A stretch of 64,000 nucleotides of DNA from Agarophyton chilense (GCA_030374765.1 JARGXX010000100.1:1-64000), one strand, 5' to 3'; shown: positions 51,784 to 63,644, counted from the stretch's first letter. A program made the numbers and translations. The notes: generated by a model not told the origin, from the letters alone.

Positions 51784-52006
51784 TATGGAGCTGGGAGGAT
51801 ACGGTGCAACAGGTGTGTACGAATTTGAGTAGCATCTCACACACGGTTGACACAACAAAACGTTGTTGGACAAGAGGTTCGCAAGTTCAGCTTGGCAACT
51901 GCACACACCGTGAGTCGTTGCGCACCAAATCGAATGGACTACAGTAGCTAGGGAAGCAATGCTACGCATCTTCTTTCCTGCGTGTTTCATCAAACAAGGC
52001 CACCTA
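51784..52006. other. Spacer between A and B, right copy
   Basis: Paralogue of 2017-2239; no gene. Ends in the B TSD ACCTA (52002-52006). Confidence 0.6.
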
Positions 52007-52342
52007 TGTGCATATCAGGCTGACAGTGGTACTTGCGGCAAAGCCCCACCTGGGCCGTACTGGTGGACCACCTAGGTAGTTAGAATTTTACTTAAGCTCA
52101 CAGCGAGCTCGCTAGAGATCTGACCTATGTGGTAAAAGAAGGCACAAGGAATAAAGAAGATAAGCAGTTAAGGTAACACGATTGTTCGTGCCCGGCTGCG
52201 TACAGAGGCTGTTGTCAGCTCTGGTCTTCTACGTCCTTGTTCTTACTATCTACCCTACGATCTTCCAGGTTCACTGATACCAGACCGGACCGCGCTTACC
52301 GCCGTGTCAACGCAGAAGGACCCGCCAGCGAAGAGATCGTCA
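52007..52342 (+). repeat. 5' LTR of element B copy 2
   Basis: 336 bp, paralogue of 2240-2575. Confidence 0.92.
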
Positions 52343-52377
52343 ATCCGGATTCCTGGTTTCTTCGTAGTACTACCTTA

Positions 52378-53906
52378 ATGGCGGGCAGCTCCAAGTGACG
52401 CGCGCAACGCGCAACGTCAGGAATTGCTGAAACGTCTTGACAACTTTCACGCTCGGGACTACATCTCGCATGCAGTATCCGATCTTGCCAAATACTTGTT
52501 GAATGTATTTGCCGCAGATGGATCTCATGATGTTTCGACCGTCGAGAGGGACATTGAAGCATATCTTCCTGCTCCTGCCTTGGTTTTCACCCAAGAGGTC
52601 TTCCGTCACAGTACGTACGCAAGAGTACTGCTGTACGACGCTGCTCGATTTTTCAACGCCTTCCCGATCTCGAAAACTATCGTGAATGCTTTAGCACCGG
52701 CCGATCGGACAGTGAAAAGCTTAATGGCTTTCGTTTGGCTTTCCACTGCATACCAAAATGGTGTGAGTGACGTTATGAAAATGGTTGAAGCCTACATGGA
52801 AGTCCGTAATTCGAGCCCGTACTTCTCGAATCCAACTGGATCGAGAAGCAACCTGCAGGTTCTTCCTCCTCCACCTTCTTCATTCTTTTTCCAGAATGCA
52901 CACTCGCCGTAGTCGTCAACACCCGCGAACCACAATGGTAGCTCTCCAACGGTTGCTGGACCGACACCACAAGGTGCTTTGCACGGAAATCCAACCATTT
53001 CGGGACACCACACTTTCCCTACGCCGTCGTCGTTTCCTAACAATGATACGCCCAAGAAGGCCGCTTCGGTCGCCAAGTACTTTAAGGATTTGAAGTTCAA
53101 CGGCTCCAAGGAACAGTCTATTCGCTACACCCTTCGGGACTTTGAGGTTTGCTCTCATCAGTCCGAACTCTCTGAAGATCAACGTCTTCGGAGGGGCCAC
53201 TCGAGAATTCTTCTTCGAGAACACCGTACCCGGTATGCCTTCCCAGGCTATGGTGAAGATCATGTTGGGCGAGTACGACAATGATGCTCGACAGCTTGCT
53301 TCTCAAGCTGAACTTGAACGCATCAGTGTTGACCAGATCATGGAAGAGAAAGGATTAACCGATTCGGACTTTGGACTGACCAACTTGGTAGACAAGATCA
53401 ATGCTCTTACTCCTCAGGCCCCACCTCAATTTCGGTCTGATGAGCACAAGAAACGGATCCCACGTAAGGCCGTACTCACCAAGTCCTGGGCTGAAACTCC
53501 AATCTCCCAAATGACAACCGCACGGTTTACCTTCAACAGGTTTGTTACCGATCTCCGGGAACAGATCCAGTTAGAGGAAGAAAAGAAGACTCTTTCCAGG
53601 GACACACCTTCTGGTTCATCAGGTACATTCCACCAACAGTATGGTGTACCACCATACCGTTTGAAAGGTCGCTCTCGGATGTTTCAAAGGAGACGCAACC
53701 AGATTGGAAAGGATGGAAAACGGATGCAGTGCCACATGTGTGGAAACGAAGATCACTTCGCAAAGGATCACCCAACTGGCTCAAGATTCAACCGCATTCG
53801 GAATGGAGTCGTACATTCTCTCAAACAGGTAACTCCAGCAATCCACGTCCTATCCGAGGTCTTGAATTCCCTGAGGGATGAAGACACTTCTTCTCACACC
53901 GAGTGA
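52378..53906 (+). pseudogene. Element B gag (copy 2)
   Basis: Same Gag as copy 1, starting at ATG 52378. Defects: one inserted C near 52392, the TAG shared with copy 1 (about 52910), a 20-base deletion near 53188 between two CAACGT direct repeats (slippage), and TGA at 53904. Two of copy 1's stop codons are absent here. The zinc knuckle C-H-M-C-G-N-E-D-H then H is again CCHH. Confidence 0.85.
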
Positions 53907-55285
53907 GAGAATAAGGAATCCCCAGACCTGGAAACCTTTTTCACCTTAAAGGCCGACGACCATTATTCAGATCCACATACACTTTCGGACGCCAATCTAA
54001 CCAGCTACGTGGACCAAAAAAAAATTCACACCCACTTGGTTTCTTCACTTTCTGCTCCACCGTCGGTTAATGTTAATTCAAAGAAGCACGTTCGCTTCAA
54101 GGACTGGTCGGATTTTTCTCAGGATGCCTAGAAGGGGCGCTGGCTCCTAGCCATCCGAAGAATGCATCTGCACACCGCAGTATCGCATCAAGGCGCAACC
54201 GGTTCAAATGCCACAGACACCGGAAAGAATTCATCGACTTTACTTCTGTCTACAGCTCCTCGCTCACCAAACGTAACGACAAAGGTTATCTTCCAGGCTT
54301 TTGCTTAGACATTGGCGCACCGCGCTCTGTTATCTGTATCAAGGAAGCTCGTAGAATCTACAACCGCTTCGGTAAGCAGCTACGCCTACTCAGCTCAAAC
54401 CGCAAGTTCAGGTTCGTAGACTCCCTATATGTCTATGGGAAGGATAACAATCCCGTTGAGTACCCCTCCAGGGATACGAACCATATCGGTACATTTTGAT
54501 GTCGTCGCAGCAGACATATCCGCTCTCATGGAAATGGACGTGCTCGACCAGCACTCACTGACCCCGTGTACAGTGACCAACTGGTTGATAAAGCGTACAG
54601 TCATGGAAGAAGATGCCAACTCGTATGTCATTGACGACTGGCAAGTACCTTTGACCAGGTTTGATGGACATTTATATGCCGAATACACCGTTCCGGTATT
54701 GACTATTTTCACAACGGAACAGTTAACCAAGTTGCACTGACAGTTTTTCCACCCGTTCTCGGAGAAACTCTACAATCTGTTGAGGAGAGCTCGTCCAGAT
54801 GACACCACCCCGGAAACCCAAAGACAGCTCGAGGAGATTAATCGTTCCTGCGATCCTTGCCAACAGATCCAGCCCGAACCAACTCGGTTCAAAGTCTCGC
54901 TTGGTACAGAAAACATTCGATTCAATGAGGAGATAATCATTGACATCATGTACCTCGAGGGGAAACCTGTCCTACACATGGTTGATGCTCAGACGCACTT
55001 TTCGGCCGCTCGGTTTCTTCCCGACGTCTCGACAAAGACCATATGGAGGTGCATTGTTGAGTGTTGGATATCGATCTACACTGGGATACCGAACCGCATC
55101 AAGGTCGATCAAGGCTTCGCTTTCGGTAGCAGCTTCATTTCTCTCGCGAGATCGTCGAATATCGATGGTATACGGACGGGGAAGGCGAGCGATATCATGA
55201 TCCGCTTCGAAAGACCTTTAGGAAACTGAGAATTGTCTCTCCCAATGTAGAGCTCAGTACGCTACTTTCTTTTTCGGTTTATGCG
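53907..55285 (+). pseudogene. Element B protease-integrase region (copy 2)
   Basis: Includes the uninterrupted insertion site of solo LTR G near 54000, a protease trace L-D-I-G-A-P near 54308, and integrase zinc-binding and core motifs in ORFs 54429-54740 and 54780-55229 (C-D-P-C, I-D-I-M-Y, V-D-A-Q-T). A stop replaces the codon after L-H near 54738, and 25 bp carrying the segment after the catalytic Glu are deleted near 55180. Here W-I-S-I is intact where copy 1 has a TGA. Confidence 0.82.
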
Positions 55286-57334
55286 ATGAACAACACTCTT
55301 GGACATGAAGGTTTAGTTCCATCCGTACTGGTATTTGGAGAATTCCCTTCAATTCGCATGCTTAACGAGGATCTCCAATCTAAAGCTACTCTGGACGAAA
55401 GAGCCCAATTGGTTAGCACATCTCGGAAGGAGATGGAACAACACATGGCAAAACTCCGCGTTCAGCGCGCACTTCGCCACAACGTTCCGTCATCGGCTAA
55501 CGTCGCGTACCAACCTGGCGACAAAGTTCTCGTCTGGAGGGAGAAGGTCGTTGCAAACCGTATCGGTGAATGGCTTGGACCTTTTGAGATCATCGCTGTA
55601 GATCATGCCGCGAAGCTTGTTCATCTACGTCTGTCTCCGAATGCGAACGTAAGTTGCTTCAACTTTGCGCAGGTGAAGCCCTACGCTCGACCGCAAGAGA
55701 TATCTCACACCCATATGTGCGAGTTAATGGATGCTATAAGTCACTACCGTTCGGAGGTTGACGACGTCTTTATGACGGAGATTCTTAGTTCTAGTGGGCA
55801 CGGTGCACACGACCCGCGCATGGCTATCGCTAAGAAGGAAGAGCTTCGAGGATTGCTCGAAAGAGGAACCTTTAAGGTCATACTGAAGCAGGATATTCCA
55901 CCCTATGGGAATGTCTTACCCGGTCGATTTGTTTTGGCTATCAAGTCAACCGTAGACGGTGAAGAGAAGTTCAAAGCCCAATATGTCATCGGCGGACACC
56001 GTGATCTGATGAAGCACCTGATGGCTCACTACAGTCAAACGCTCCATCCAAAATCGGTTCGAATTATCCTTGCGCTATCATCCCTTTTAGTTTTTAAGTT
56101 CTGGACCAACGACATCACGCAGGCTTACTTGCAATCTATGGAACCACTTTCACGCGAACTATTCATCGCTGATCCCGTTCCAACATTTGAGTTAAAGCCA
56201 TGTCAGGGGCTACAACTTCTGAAACCTCTTTATGGTCTGTGCGAATCTGGAGACCTATGGTTTTCTACAATGGACAAACACCACCGATTGGACTTGGGTA
56301 TGAAGTTAATGCGATCAGACCCAGCATTGTACTACCTTTCCCAAAAGGGTAACCTTATTGGTCTCTCAGGATCATATGTGGATGATCTACTCCGCTCTGG
56401 TGATAGTGAGTTTCGCGCTATTTGCGACCGCACACGGGAGAAGTGTGAGGCTAAGGCGGATTCAATTCCTCCCTGTAGCGTCACAGGATTCCAGATAGAA
56501 CCCAACCGCATTGGCGATTACTGCGTAACGCAGCACAGTTACGTCAAGAAGCTTTCGAACTTGGGAAAAGACGCTACCTTTCAGTATTTTGCCTCAATTC
56601 GGATGAAGCTCGCATGGCTCGCGCACTCGCGTATTGATATACTATATCACGTTTCGCAGTTCATACAAGTCACCAGAGACCGATTTGAACAAGACGGCAA
56701 GGGTATTATCAAAAGTATTAGTGAGACCATCGACAACGCAAAATCTCATGACCTCTCGGTGCATTTCCCGAAGCTTGAACGTGATTCGCTTCACCTACTT
56801 GGGGTATCGGATGCATTATTCGCTACGAACCCGGATCTGACCTCTCGGCTTGGTTATATTGTGTTATTTTCAGATCGTTTTGGTAGAGTCATACCAATCG
56901 CGTTTAAATCCTATAAAGCACGAAGAGTTACTCGCTGTTCGTTTGCAGCTGAACTCATCGTCTTTGCAGATATGTACGATGCCGCTTTTACACTCTCGAC
57001 CGAATTCGGACTCTTACTTGGCAAATCACCGCTTCCGGTCTGTCTACTCACTGCTTCAAAGTCGCTGTTTGATATTATTCACAAGGGTTCTCGCACTTCC
57101 GAAAAACGGTTGATGATAGACATCGCCATCGCTCGTGAAGGATACCACTCTGGTCATATATCGGACATTGGTTTTATCCGAAGTGAACAGAATCTTGCAG
57201 ACCACTTTACAAAGTCAACTTATATCGCACCGCTTCGGGAAGTTTTAAGAACTGGTGTTTTGAAAATAGTACCTGAGCAATACATCATTCGCTCAAATCC
57301 GAGCGAAATTCATCGACCTACTGAAAAAAAGTAA
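55286..57334 (+). CDS. Element B reverse transcriptase-RNase H ORF (copy 2)
   Basis: Open ORF of 682 codons, same length and layout as 5844-7892. Catalytic box S-Y-V-D-D-L and the C-terminal N-L-A-D-H-F-T-K are intact. The RNase H T-A-S-K variant is present as in copy 1. Both paralogues keep this long frame although gag and integrase are broken in both, which may reflect chance and recent duplication. Probably not expressed as an independent protein. Confidence 0.85.
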   Translation: MNNTLGHEGLVPSVLVFGEFPSIRMLNEDLQSKATLDERAQLVSTSRKEMEQHMAKLRVQRALRHNVPSSANVAYQPGDKVLVWREKVVANRIGEWLGPFEIIAVDHAAKLVHLRLSPNANVSCFNFAQVKPYARPQEISHTHMCELMDAISHYRSEVDDVFMTEILSSSGHGAHDPRMAIAKKEELRGLLERGTFKVILKQDIPPYGNVLPGRFVLAIKSTVDGEEKFKAQYVIGGHRDLMKHLMAHYSQTLHPKSVRIILALSSLLVFKFWTNDITQAYLQSMEPLSRELFIADPVPTFELKPCQGLQLLKPLYGLCESGDLWFSTMDKHHRLDLGMKLMRSDPALYYLSQKGNLIGLSGSYVDDLLRSGDSEFRAICDRTREKCEAKADSIPPCSVTGFQIEPNRIGDYCVTQHSYVKKLSNLGKDATFQYFASIRMKLAWLAHSRIDILYHVSQFIQVTRDRFEQDGKGIIKSISETIDNAKSHDLSVHFPKLERDSLHLLGVSDALFATNPDLTSRLGYIVLFSDRFGRVIPIAFKSYKARRVTRCSFAAELIVFADMYDAAFTLSTEFGLLLGKSPLPVCLLTASKSLFDIIHKGSRTSEKRLMIDIAIAREGYHSGHISDIGFIRSEQNLADHFTKSTYIAPLREVLRTGVLKIVPEQYIIRSNPSEIHRPTEKK

Positions 57335-57526
57335 GAACCAGATGGTATAGTCTGCGGACTGTTTCTATCAAATATCCGGATACATGTGCAAATCTTCACC
57401 TTTAAGGTCGCTTCCAAAAGAGAACGGAGGCGTACGACACATTGTTCGAAAAGTCCCTCTTATCTGGCCCAGCCGGATCCCTCAATTCCGCGGTACCCGT
57501 GTAAGGGCACCACAGCAAAGCACGTC

Positions 57527-57774
57527 TAAATATTGAGCAGTATTCGGGTACTAGGTGATATCTGAGGCAGGCTAAGGTATGCCAGGTAGCTGCCGTGCAT
57601 TGGTCAGATGACCTTGAGGTGCAGCACCTTGTGTTTATATGCTCTCTTAGACAGCCAAGATGTATGTACAATACAAGTAATAAAATTACTAAGCTAAGCG
57701 GGTGCAAGTAATATCAGTTCTCTCGTGCATAGTGGTTCTCTCGTGCATCTGTTTGTATTCTGTCGACATACGTA
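57527..57774 (-). repeat. 3' LTR of element C copy 3
   Basis: 248 bp; probable site of the recombination that joined the duplicated block to the right-hand locus. A polypurine tract follows (57775-57788). Confidence 0.9.
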
Positions 57775-57789
57775 TTCCCCCTTTTTTGG

Positions 57790-60700
57790 TTACCCAAAAT
57801 TCTTCTGTGAACTTTTGGTTTCAAATACGCTACCGAAGTCTGTGTTCAGTCTTCCTGTGTAGAGTGTCAATTGTAAGGCATCAATCAGGCAGCTGTCTTT
57901 TTTCGTCAGCGGTTCGGTGAGGTTGACTGATCCAGGTATCCATGATATGGACTCTACAGATCCGGTTTCCAATTCAAACCTTATGCTACTCACATCTCCA
58001 CTTATTGTCTTGTCGACCGAATTCTTTTGGGTTGACATAGATGTGAATAAATATTTTGAATCAACTAATATTCTCTACTTGATATCAGCATCTAGCAATT
58101 CTTCGTAGGCCTTCTTGATAGTTTTTCCTTCAACTATTCCTTCTCCAGCAGCGAATATTTCCGCGGCCGGTGCACTTTTTACTGGTCTCTTTGTCCTATG
58201 CGACATCCATGAAATGACATGGTAAATCGAATCTTTGTTCATCTTGCCAATCAATAATCCAATTAATATTCCCAATTGTTCAATGTCGTCTATACGCGAC
58301 GCATCTGAGAACACTAATATACTCAGCTCGTATTCTGCATCATCCATAGGTCTAGTGTAGGCAATCGTGGTGCCTAGCTTCTTGAGCTTTCTGACAGTAT
58401 TGATCTGTTCAATTATATGTGACACTCTTATATCAGGTGCCTTTTGCTGTAGGTAGCTGCTGTAAAAGGATCAAAGCGGTGATGCGGGCGTTCCTATCAA
58501 GCTTAGCGAACTGTTCACAGACGCGAACGCGCTTTTCTCAATTTGATTCAACATATCATCATACTCTTTCCGTCTTGGCCGTGATGTAGGATATTCCATC
58601 ACACCTTCCATTTTATCGTCATCATTCGTCTCTATACTCATATCACTGTTCTGAATGGTATTTATGCCGAAGAACCTGAGCTTTCCGGGGCCATTGTTGA
58701 CAACTCCAAACTTGAACTTGTCATTAAATGATTCAATGAAATTTTGTGCTCTGTGGCCATCTCCAGCTATCTTCAGGTCATCAACTATTTTCGCGACAAT
58801 TAATACCAACTTTCCTTCGTCCTTTTTATAGAGCAGTTGAGGTATATGTGCTGATTGCACTAATCCAATATTCTTCATTACTGTGTCAGATGCATCTTGC
58901 CATTTGGCGTTTGCATTGACTAGCCCATATGCAGCAGCGAGGAGCAGCCAAGCGTGGGGGGCTTCGATGGTGCTTTCTTTGGGCGGTCTGACGTAAACGT
59001 CTCTTGGGGCTTGCCCTGTCTGTAGGAAGGCAGCAGTAACATCTGCCTTATGTAGAGTCCAGCCTTTTAGGGACGCAATGGTTTCCAATATTCTTAAGCC
59101 TGTTGGAGGACATGTCGAACAGTCTTTGCTTAAGACATCTTTTAAGTTGTCCTCATTCCCGTGAGGAGCGATTCGAGCTTTAAGTTTAAGCGACCCATCG
59201 TCATTGTGCTTGACTTTATACAGCGTATGACTGCTGATGATGTTAGCTCCGGGTGGTACATGCCTTCGGAGCTGGTTTGGCCGTTTTGAGGAAGCTCTCT
59301 TCTTCCTTGACGTATGCGTTATGCACAGGGTACTGATCAAAACCTTGTGATTGGTGTTGCAGGAATGGTTTATTTTCGAAATGATCAAGCATTTGTTTCA
59401 ACACGGTTGCTTCTAGACTAACTTGAAGTGGTTTAGCGAGCTTGCCTGAGCTGGCGGGTAGACTGTCCGTATGATTCCACACCTCCTTCGACATATCCAA
59501 AACCTCAGTGTGTCCATCGTCATAATTAATATTGACGTGTCCGTTTTCGGCTTCACTGTGTACGACACCAGGATAGAAGGTGTCGTCTAATTGCCAATAA
59601 ATTTCGACGCGATCTCCAATATCGGCGCCATTGCCGTGTTCGGCATCAACAAAGACTGACTCAGAGTCATCATAAGTGTCAGTAGTTGTCTGCGTATCAG
59701 GTGGCAGCAAGTCGTCAGTGCCATTTGAGATGTCAATTGTGTCAAGACCATTTTGCACTAACTTGGCCAGGCTGTTAGCTTCGAGTGACATTCTTGTGTC
59801 TTCAAAAGCAGCTTTCATTGTTCTGCCATTGAATCTAGGTACAGTGACAGTTCTCGCAGAATTGTCAACACTGATCACAGTTTTAGGCATAGTCCATCGT
59901 CCACGATTGTCCGTGTCTTTTTTTGACGAATACTTCAACTGAATTGCCAGGATGAAATAGCTCATCATGGATAGCCTTCGAGTGCAATATGCGATTGAGT
60001 TTGCGCCTCGCAATGAATGCATCTTGTGCTGCAATGACATCATCGGGGATTACATTGTTATGTGGCCCGTTAGTGACAGGTTTGGTAAAACCTTTTGCCA
60101 TCTCAAACGCTGACATCTTGTCATTACCATAGAGATCGTTCGAGATCGTTACTGCACTGTAGGCTGCTCGAGTGGGATTGAAGTTGTCGTTGGCAGCTGC
60201 CTTGAGCCTGATGAAAATACTTCGAATGATTGTGTGTTTAGACTCAATTGAGTTCTTTGCATGTCTTCTGGGTGGAACTGCATGCATTGGTATGTCAAGC
60301 GATGAGCAATAATCGCGAAACGCACCAACTAGAAATGCCTTGTCCCCTGTAATTGCCTGAGGATACCAGAACTGAGCTATCCAGCTCGCCTCAAATCCGG
60401 TGACAGCATCATGAAGAGCCGTAGTTTGCACAACCGCTGCCGTAGAGTATCGGGATACCATATCCATGCTGTGTAGGATGCACAGTTGATCAAGAAACAA
60501 GTGATCAATGCAAACAACCCCATTGAAGGTTTGCGACAGCGTACTTATGGAGACTTTTCTGGTTGGCGGGGGAACGGCCGTGGATCAACATGCATTACAG
60601 TTTGCAATGACATCTGCCAGGTACATCGCAACTGATCTGTTCCAGAGCCTGTTTCTCTGAAGTAGTAGCTTGAAATCTGAATAACAAGCATGTCCACATA

Positions 60701-62224
60701 TGTGCTTGTGAACTTTGTCGACGATTGCTTTGACATCGGACCAGGGTGACTTGTCCAACGTCACAGCCGATAAGCAGTGGAGTATCGAGCCGATGTACTT
60801 TTCATTCGACATGAACTTCTCGGCAGGAATGAAACTTAGAAAACCAATATCTATGATCGAGATGGAGTCACTTTCTCCGTAGGCCTGGAAGCAGAGAGCA
60901 TTTTGGCCTATGTGGACAATGTTTGAGCGACGCGTTACATTCCTCCCGATCACCCACCGCGAGGAGCCTTCAAGGACTAGGTGGGTGATCTCCACAAGGT
61001 TACCATTTTCAGACTCTACCTTAACACGATAGATCCTAGAATTCCACGGGATGGACTGGCATGAGCGCCGGTGCCATATTGCCATCTGCTGTGGCCAGCC
61101 AACACTGCCGGAATCGGGTCCAGGGTTGTGTTGGAGAGTAATCCAAGCTCATCCGAGAGCAACTGTAGCTCTACTGTCCCAATTGCAGAATATGGAGCGC
61201 CGTCTTCTACTAGTGGACCAGGGCGTTCGGGGATCGAAGTGGTGGAGACATGTCCGGTTGATCCTACCAAGGTCGCGGAGTTGAATGATACAGTCTTCTT
61301 GTTGCGATCGGGCGTACTTCCGGTGCCATTTCCCTTTTGAGAAGATTGATGCGATGACGTGACAGGCACATCGAGGCAACATACGTGCAATGGAAGTGAG
61401 CCGTCGGCATTGTGATTGCGTTTCCAATGGCCTAATTTGCCACACAAGTCACAGGGGTACTTGAGGGTAGGGGAGACTTTTTTTTCTCGGCGATCAGAGC
61501 GAAGATGGTTGCAGGGCGGAACATTTGCAGCACTTGCAGCCAGGGGTTGCAGTTTCGGCGATTCAATCGCTAAACTTGTGTGAACATTGTCACACTGCCG
61601 AAGGACACTTGCGATCTTCTCGTATTTTACAGTGTTCAAATAGTCAGTCGTGGTTGCGTCGTTTCCAAGGGTGCCGTCGCTGGATGCAGCAGCCAACACG
61701 GAGACTCGTTGTCCGTTCTCAACCCCAGAATTGGCCAGCAGCATGAACGCTGTAAGAGCCTCTGACAACTGGGCGGTGCCTGACTGGGAGTTGAACTTCG
61801 TGGCCTGGGCATCGAATCGGTGTTCAAAATTACGGAAAGACTCGGTACTGGCACGTTTGACCTGAAGCAATGACAGAAAGTTTGAATAGACTTCACTTAC
61901 GACAGAGAGTGAGTCCCGTTTGAAAATGGCTTTCACTATGCAGTCAACGCCAGAGTCCGAGACGATGACGTCATCTGAGATGGTCGAGCATAACTCCCGT
62001 GCACGTCCGTAGAGCTGCGATTTAAGCATGATGCCACGGAGAGACTGAGCGATCTTGTTTGAGTTGTTGTCTGGAAGCTTGTCATGAAACGAAGCCCACA
62101 GGGACACGGATTTACTATAGTCTTCTTGGTTGCCCTTCCCGTCAGTCCACGGGACGTTCTTGAGATCCCATGAGAAGCGCGGGTGCGAGGGCGTGTTCGA
62201 CGAAGAAGTGGGTCCTGGGCCCAT
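57790..62224 (-). pseudogene. Element C Gag-Pol (copy 3), decayed
   Basis: Starts at ATG 62224 in the primer site. The first 402 codons (Gag and protease, 62224-61016) are open and include a CCHH knuckle (C-D-L-C-G-K-L-G-H then H) and D-G-A-P-Y-S-A. The frame then breaks at the one-base deletion shared with copy 2 (near 61022), and again near 60595, 59930, 59420, 59270, 58470 and 58080. RT keeps I-V-D-D-L near 58780. Not functional, but the intact Gag could in principle be made. Confidence 0.9.
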
Positions 62225-62227
62225 AAC
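62215..62227 (-). promoter_or_regulatory. Primer-binding site and Gag-Pol start, element C copy 3
   Basis: Minus strand GTTATGGGCCCAG, identical to copy 2; contains ATG 62224-62222. Confidence 0.88.
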
Positions 62228-62475
62228 TAAGTATTGAGCAGTCTTCGGGTACTAGGTGGTATCTGAGGTAGGCTAAGGTATGCGAAGTAGCTGCCACGCA
62301 TTAGTCAGATGACCTTGAGGTGCAGCACCTTGTGTTTATATGCTCTCTTAGACAGCCAAGATGTATGTACAATACAAGTAATAAAATTACTAAGCTAAGC
62401 GGGTGCAAGTAATATCAGTGCTCTCGTGCATAATGGTTCTCTCGTGCATCTGTTTGTATTCTGTCGACATACGTA
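62228..62475 (-). repeat. 5' LTR of element C copy 3
   Basis: 248 bp, standard C LTR; right neighbour GCGGT is not the left flank ACGTC. Confidence 0.92.
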
Positions 62476-63120
62476 GCGGTCGTCGTGGAGAAGTATCATG
62501 TATTGTTCTACTGCCCGGCTCGAACCTTTCTCGAAATAGTTGGCCTGGAAGAGGTCGTTCGACATTGTTCCGTGCACAGCAGCTCTGAGTGGGCGCATTA
62601 TCTTTCCTCCTCCAGTTTTTGATAGGCATATCGGTTGTCAGCGTTGACCACGAGTAGTACTTCTGTGATACCTTTTAGGTTGAATCATCGCCACGGTTTC
62701 TGCTTGAATCGGCTTGTGCGATGATGCCCAGAAGCAGTTGCAAATTTGAAGCGGAGTTGGAAACACAAATTGGGTTGTTGGGGTTCCTCCACATGCGATC
62801 AATACGCCTGAAAAGGGCTGGTTAATCCGATTCGGCTGATTATTATGCCTCAGTAGTGTTCGTTGCGGTTGGCCATGCAAGATCCTCAGTTATTGAAGAT
62901 AGGAGTTCCGGGATGCCAACGATTTTTCGTACGGTGTTTCGAATGGAAAGTTGATACAAAATCCCCAGGACCCGTCCTTCTTCTGGGCACATACCACAGA
63001 GGAGGCCCGTTCGGCCGACGAGAGTTCAATGATACCTGCCTCCAACATTAGTTGGACCTCAACGCGTTCTATATCCCTCACCTTGTAACCCGCTTTGTAG
63101 TGTACTTGTGTTGTGGTCAG
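62476..63120 (-). pseudogene. Gypsy reverse transcriptase relic
   Basis: Minus-strand fragment best read at 63100-62890: R-D-I-E-R-V-E-V-Q-L-M-L-E-A-G-I-I-E, then A-Q-K-K-D-G-S-W-G-F-C. This is the N-terminal end of a Ty3/gypsy RT, just before the palm domain. After that the sequence is scrambled by frameshifts to the C insertion edge. It is not the Gy family (different residues) and not otherwise represented here. Confidence 0.75.
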
Positions 63121-63644
63121 CCGCGTTGCGCAGATGCATCAACCTGATTACAGTACGCAAATATATCGCGCACAAATGCACTGAACTGACTTGGATATCA
63201 CATTGTGCTGCTTATTTGATTCAGCCTTCCACGTAGTGTACCACGCCTCGGTGCCGCTACGTTTACGGTTTGCCTGCGGCGAAGTGCCACGTTTGTCTCT
63301 ATAAAAGCTCTCTGACATCTTCAGTCAGGAGCACCAGATCTCAATCAACATGTGTGCCCGATCGACTTGCATCAGTGTTCTCCCGTCCAGAGAACGCTAA
63401 TGTAGAAACGGTGCAGCACAAGAAATGTTGTTCTGTGAGAACAACATTTTTTGTTCTGTGCGCAGCACTACAGACTGCTTGATGTTTTAGGAACTTCATA
63501 GATCTGTCCCCTCCGCAATGCTGGAGGGTGAACGCAAATTGTACTCAACCAGTCATTTCTGGCGATCAGGTTAGGTCTGGGTCTGGCAAGAGTGTTGCAA
63601 CCGACCATTAGATCGCTACCGATTACTACGAACTTTACATTGCT
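63121..63644. other. Probable 5' LTR region of copia relic H
   Basis: Non-coding. TATAAAAG at 63300-63307 is a good TATA box, and an inverted AGAACAACATT-type hairpin lies near 63425-63455. The region precedes the H gag start, so it may be its LTR, but only one copy is in the window and the edges cannot be set. Confidence 0.4.
63300..63307 (+). promoter_or_regulatory. TATA box upstream of H gag
   Basis: TATAAAAG, about 340 bp before the H gag ATG. Sequence-based prediction. Confidence 0.45.

Larger units (their letters stand above)
52007..57526 (+). mobile_element. Copia element B, copy 2 (3' LTR missing)
   Basis: Duplicate of element B: 5' LTR, gag, protease, integrase, RT, RNase H and the first part of the 3' non-coding tail up to the C insertion point. 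The sequence beyond the adjoining C copy (62476 on) is not B, so the 3' LTR has been lost from this locus by a rearrangement. Confidence 0.9.
49999..57774. repeat. Segmental duplication, right copy
   Basis: Direct-orientation partner of 1-8332. It lacks the two solo LTRs of the left copy. Collinearity is clear from the A protease region to the left LTR of C. The C elements to the right of that LTR belong to different sublineages, so the duplicated block ends in or near this LTR. Confidence 0.9.
57527..62475 (-). mobile_element. Copia element C, copy 3 (no matching TSD)
   Basis: Minus-strand C element with 248-bp LTRs (57527-57774 and 62228-62475). The left flank ACGTC is the same site as for copy 1 in element B, but the right flank is GCGGT, within a decayed gypsy gene. 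Inside, it shares frameshifts with copy 2 rather than copy 1. The element therefore joins two different insertion loci, most simply by recombination between C elements. Confidence 0.92.
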
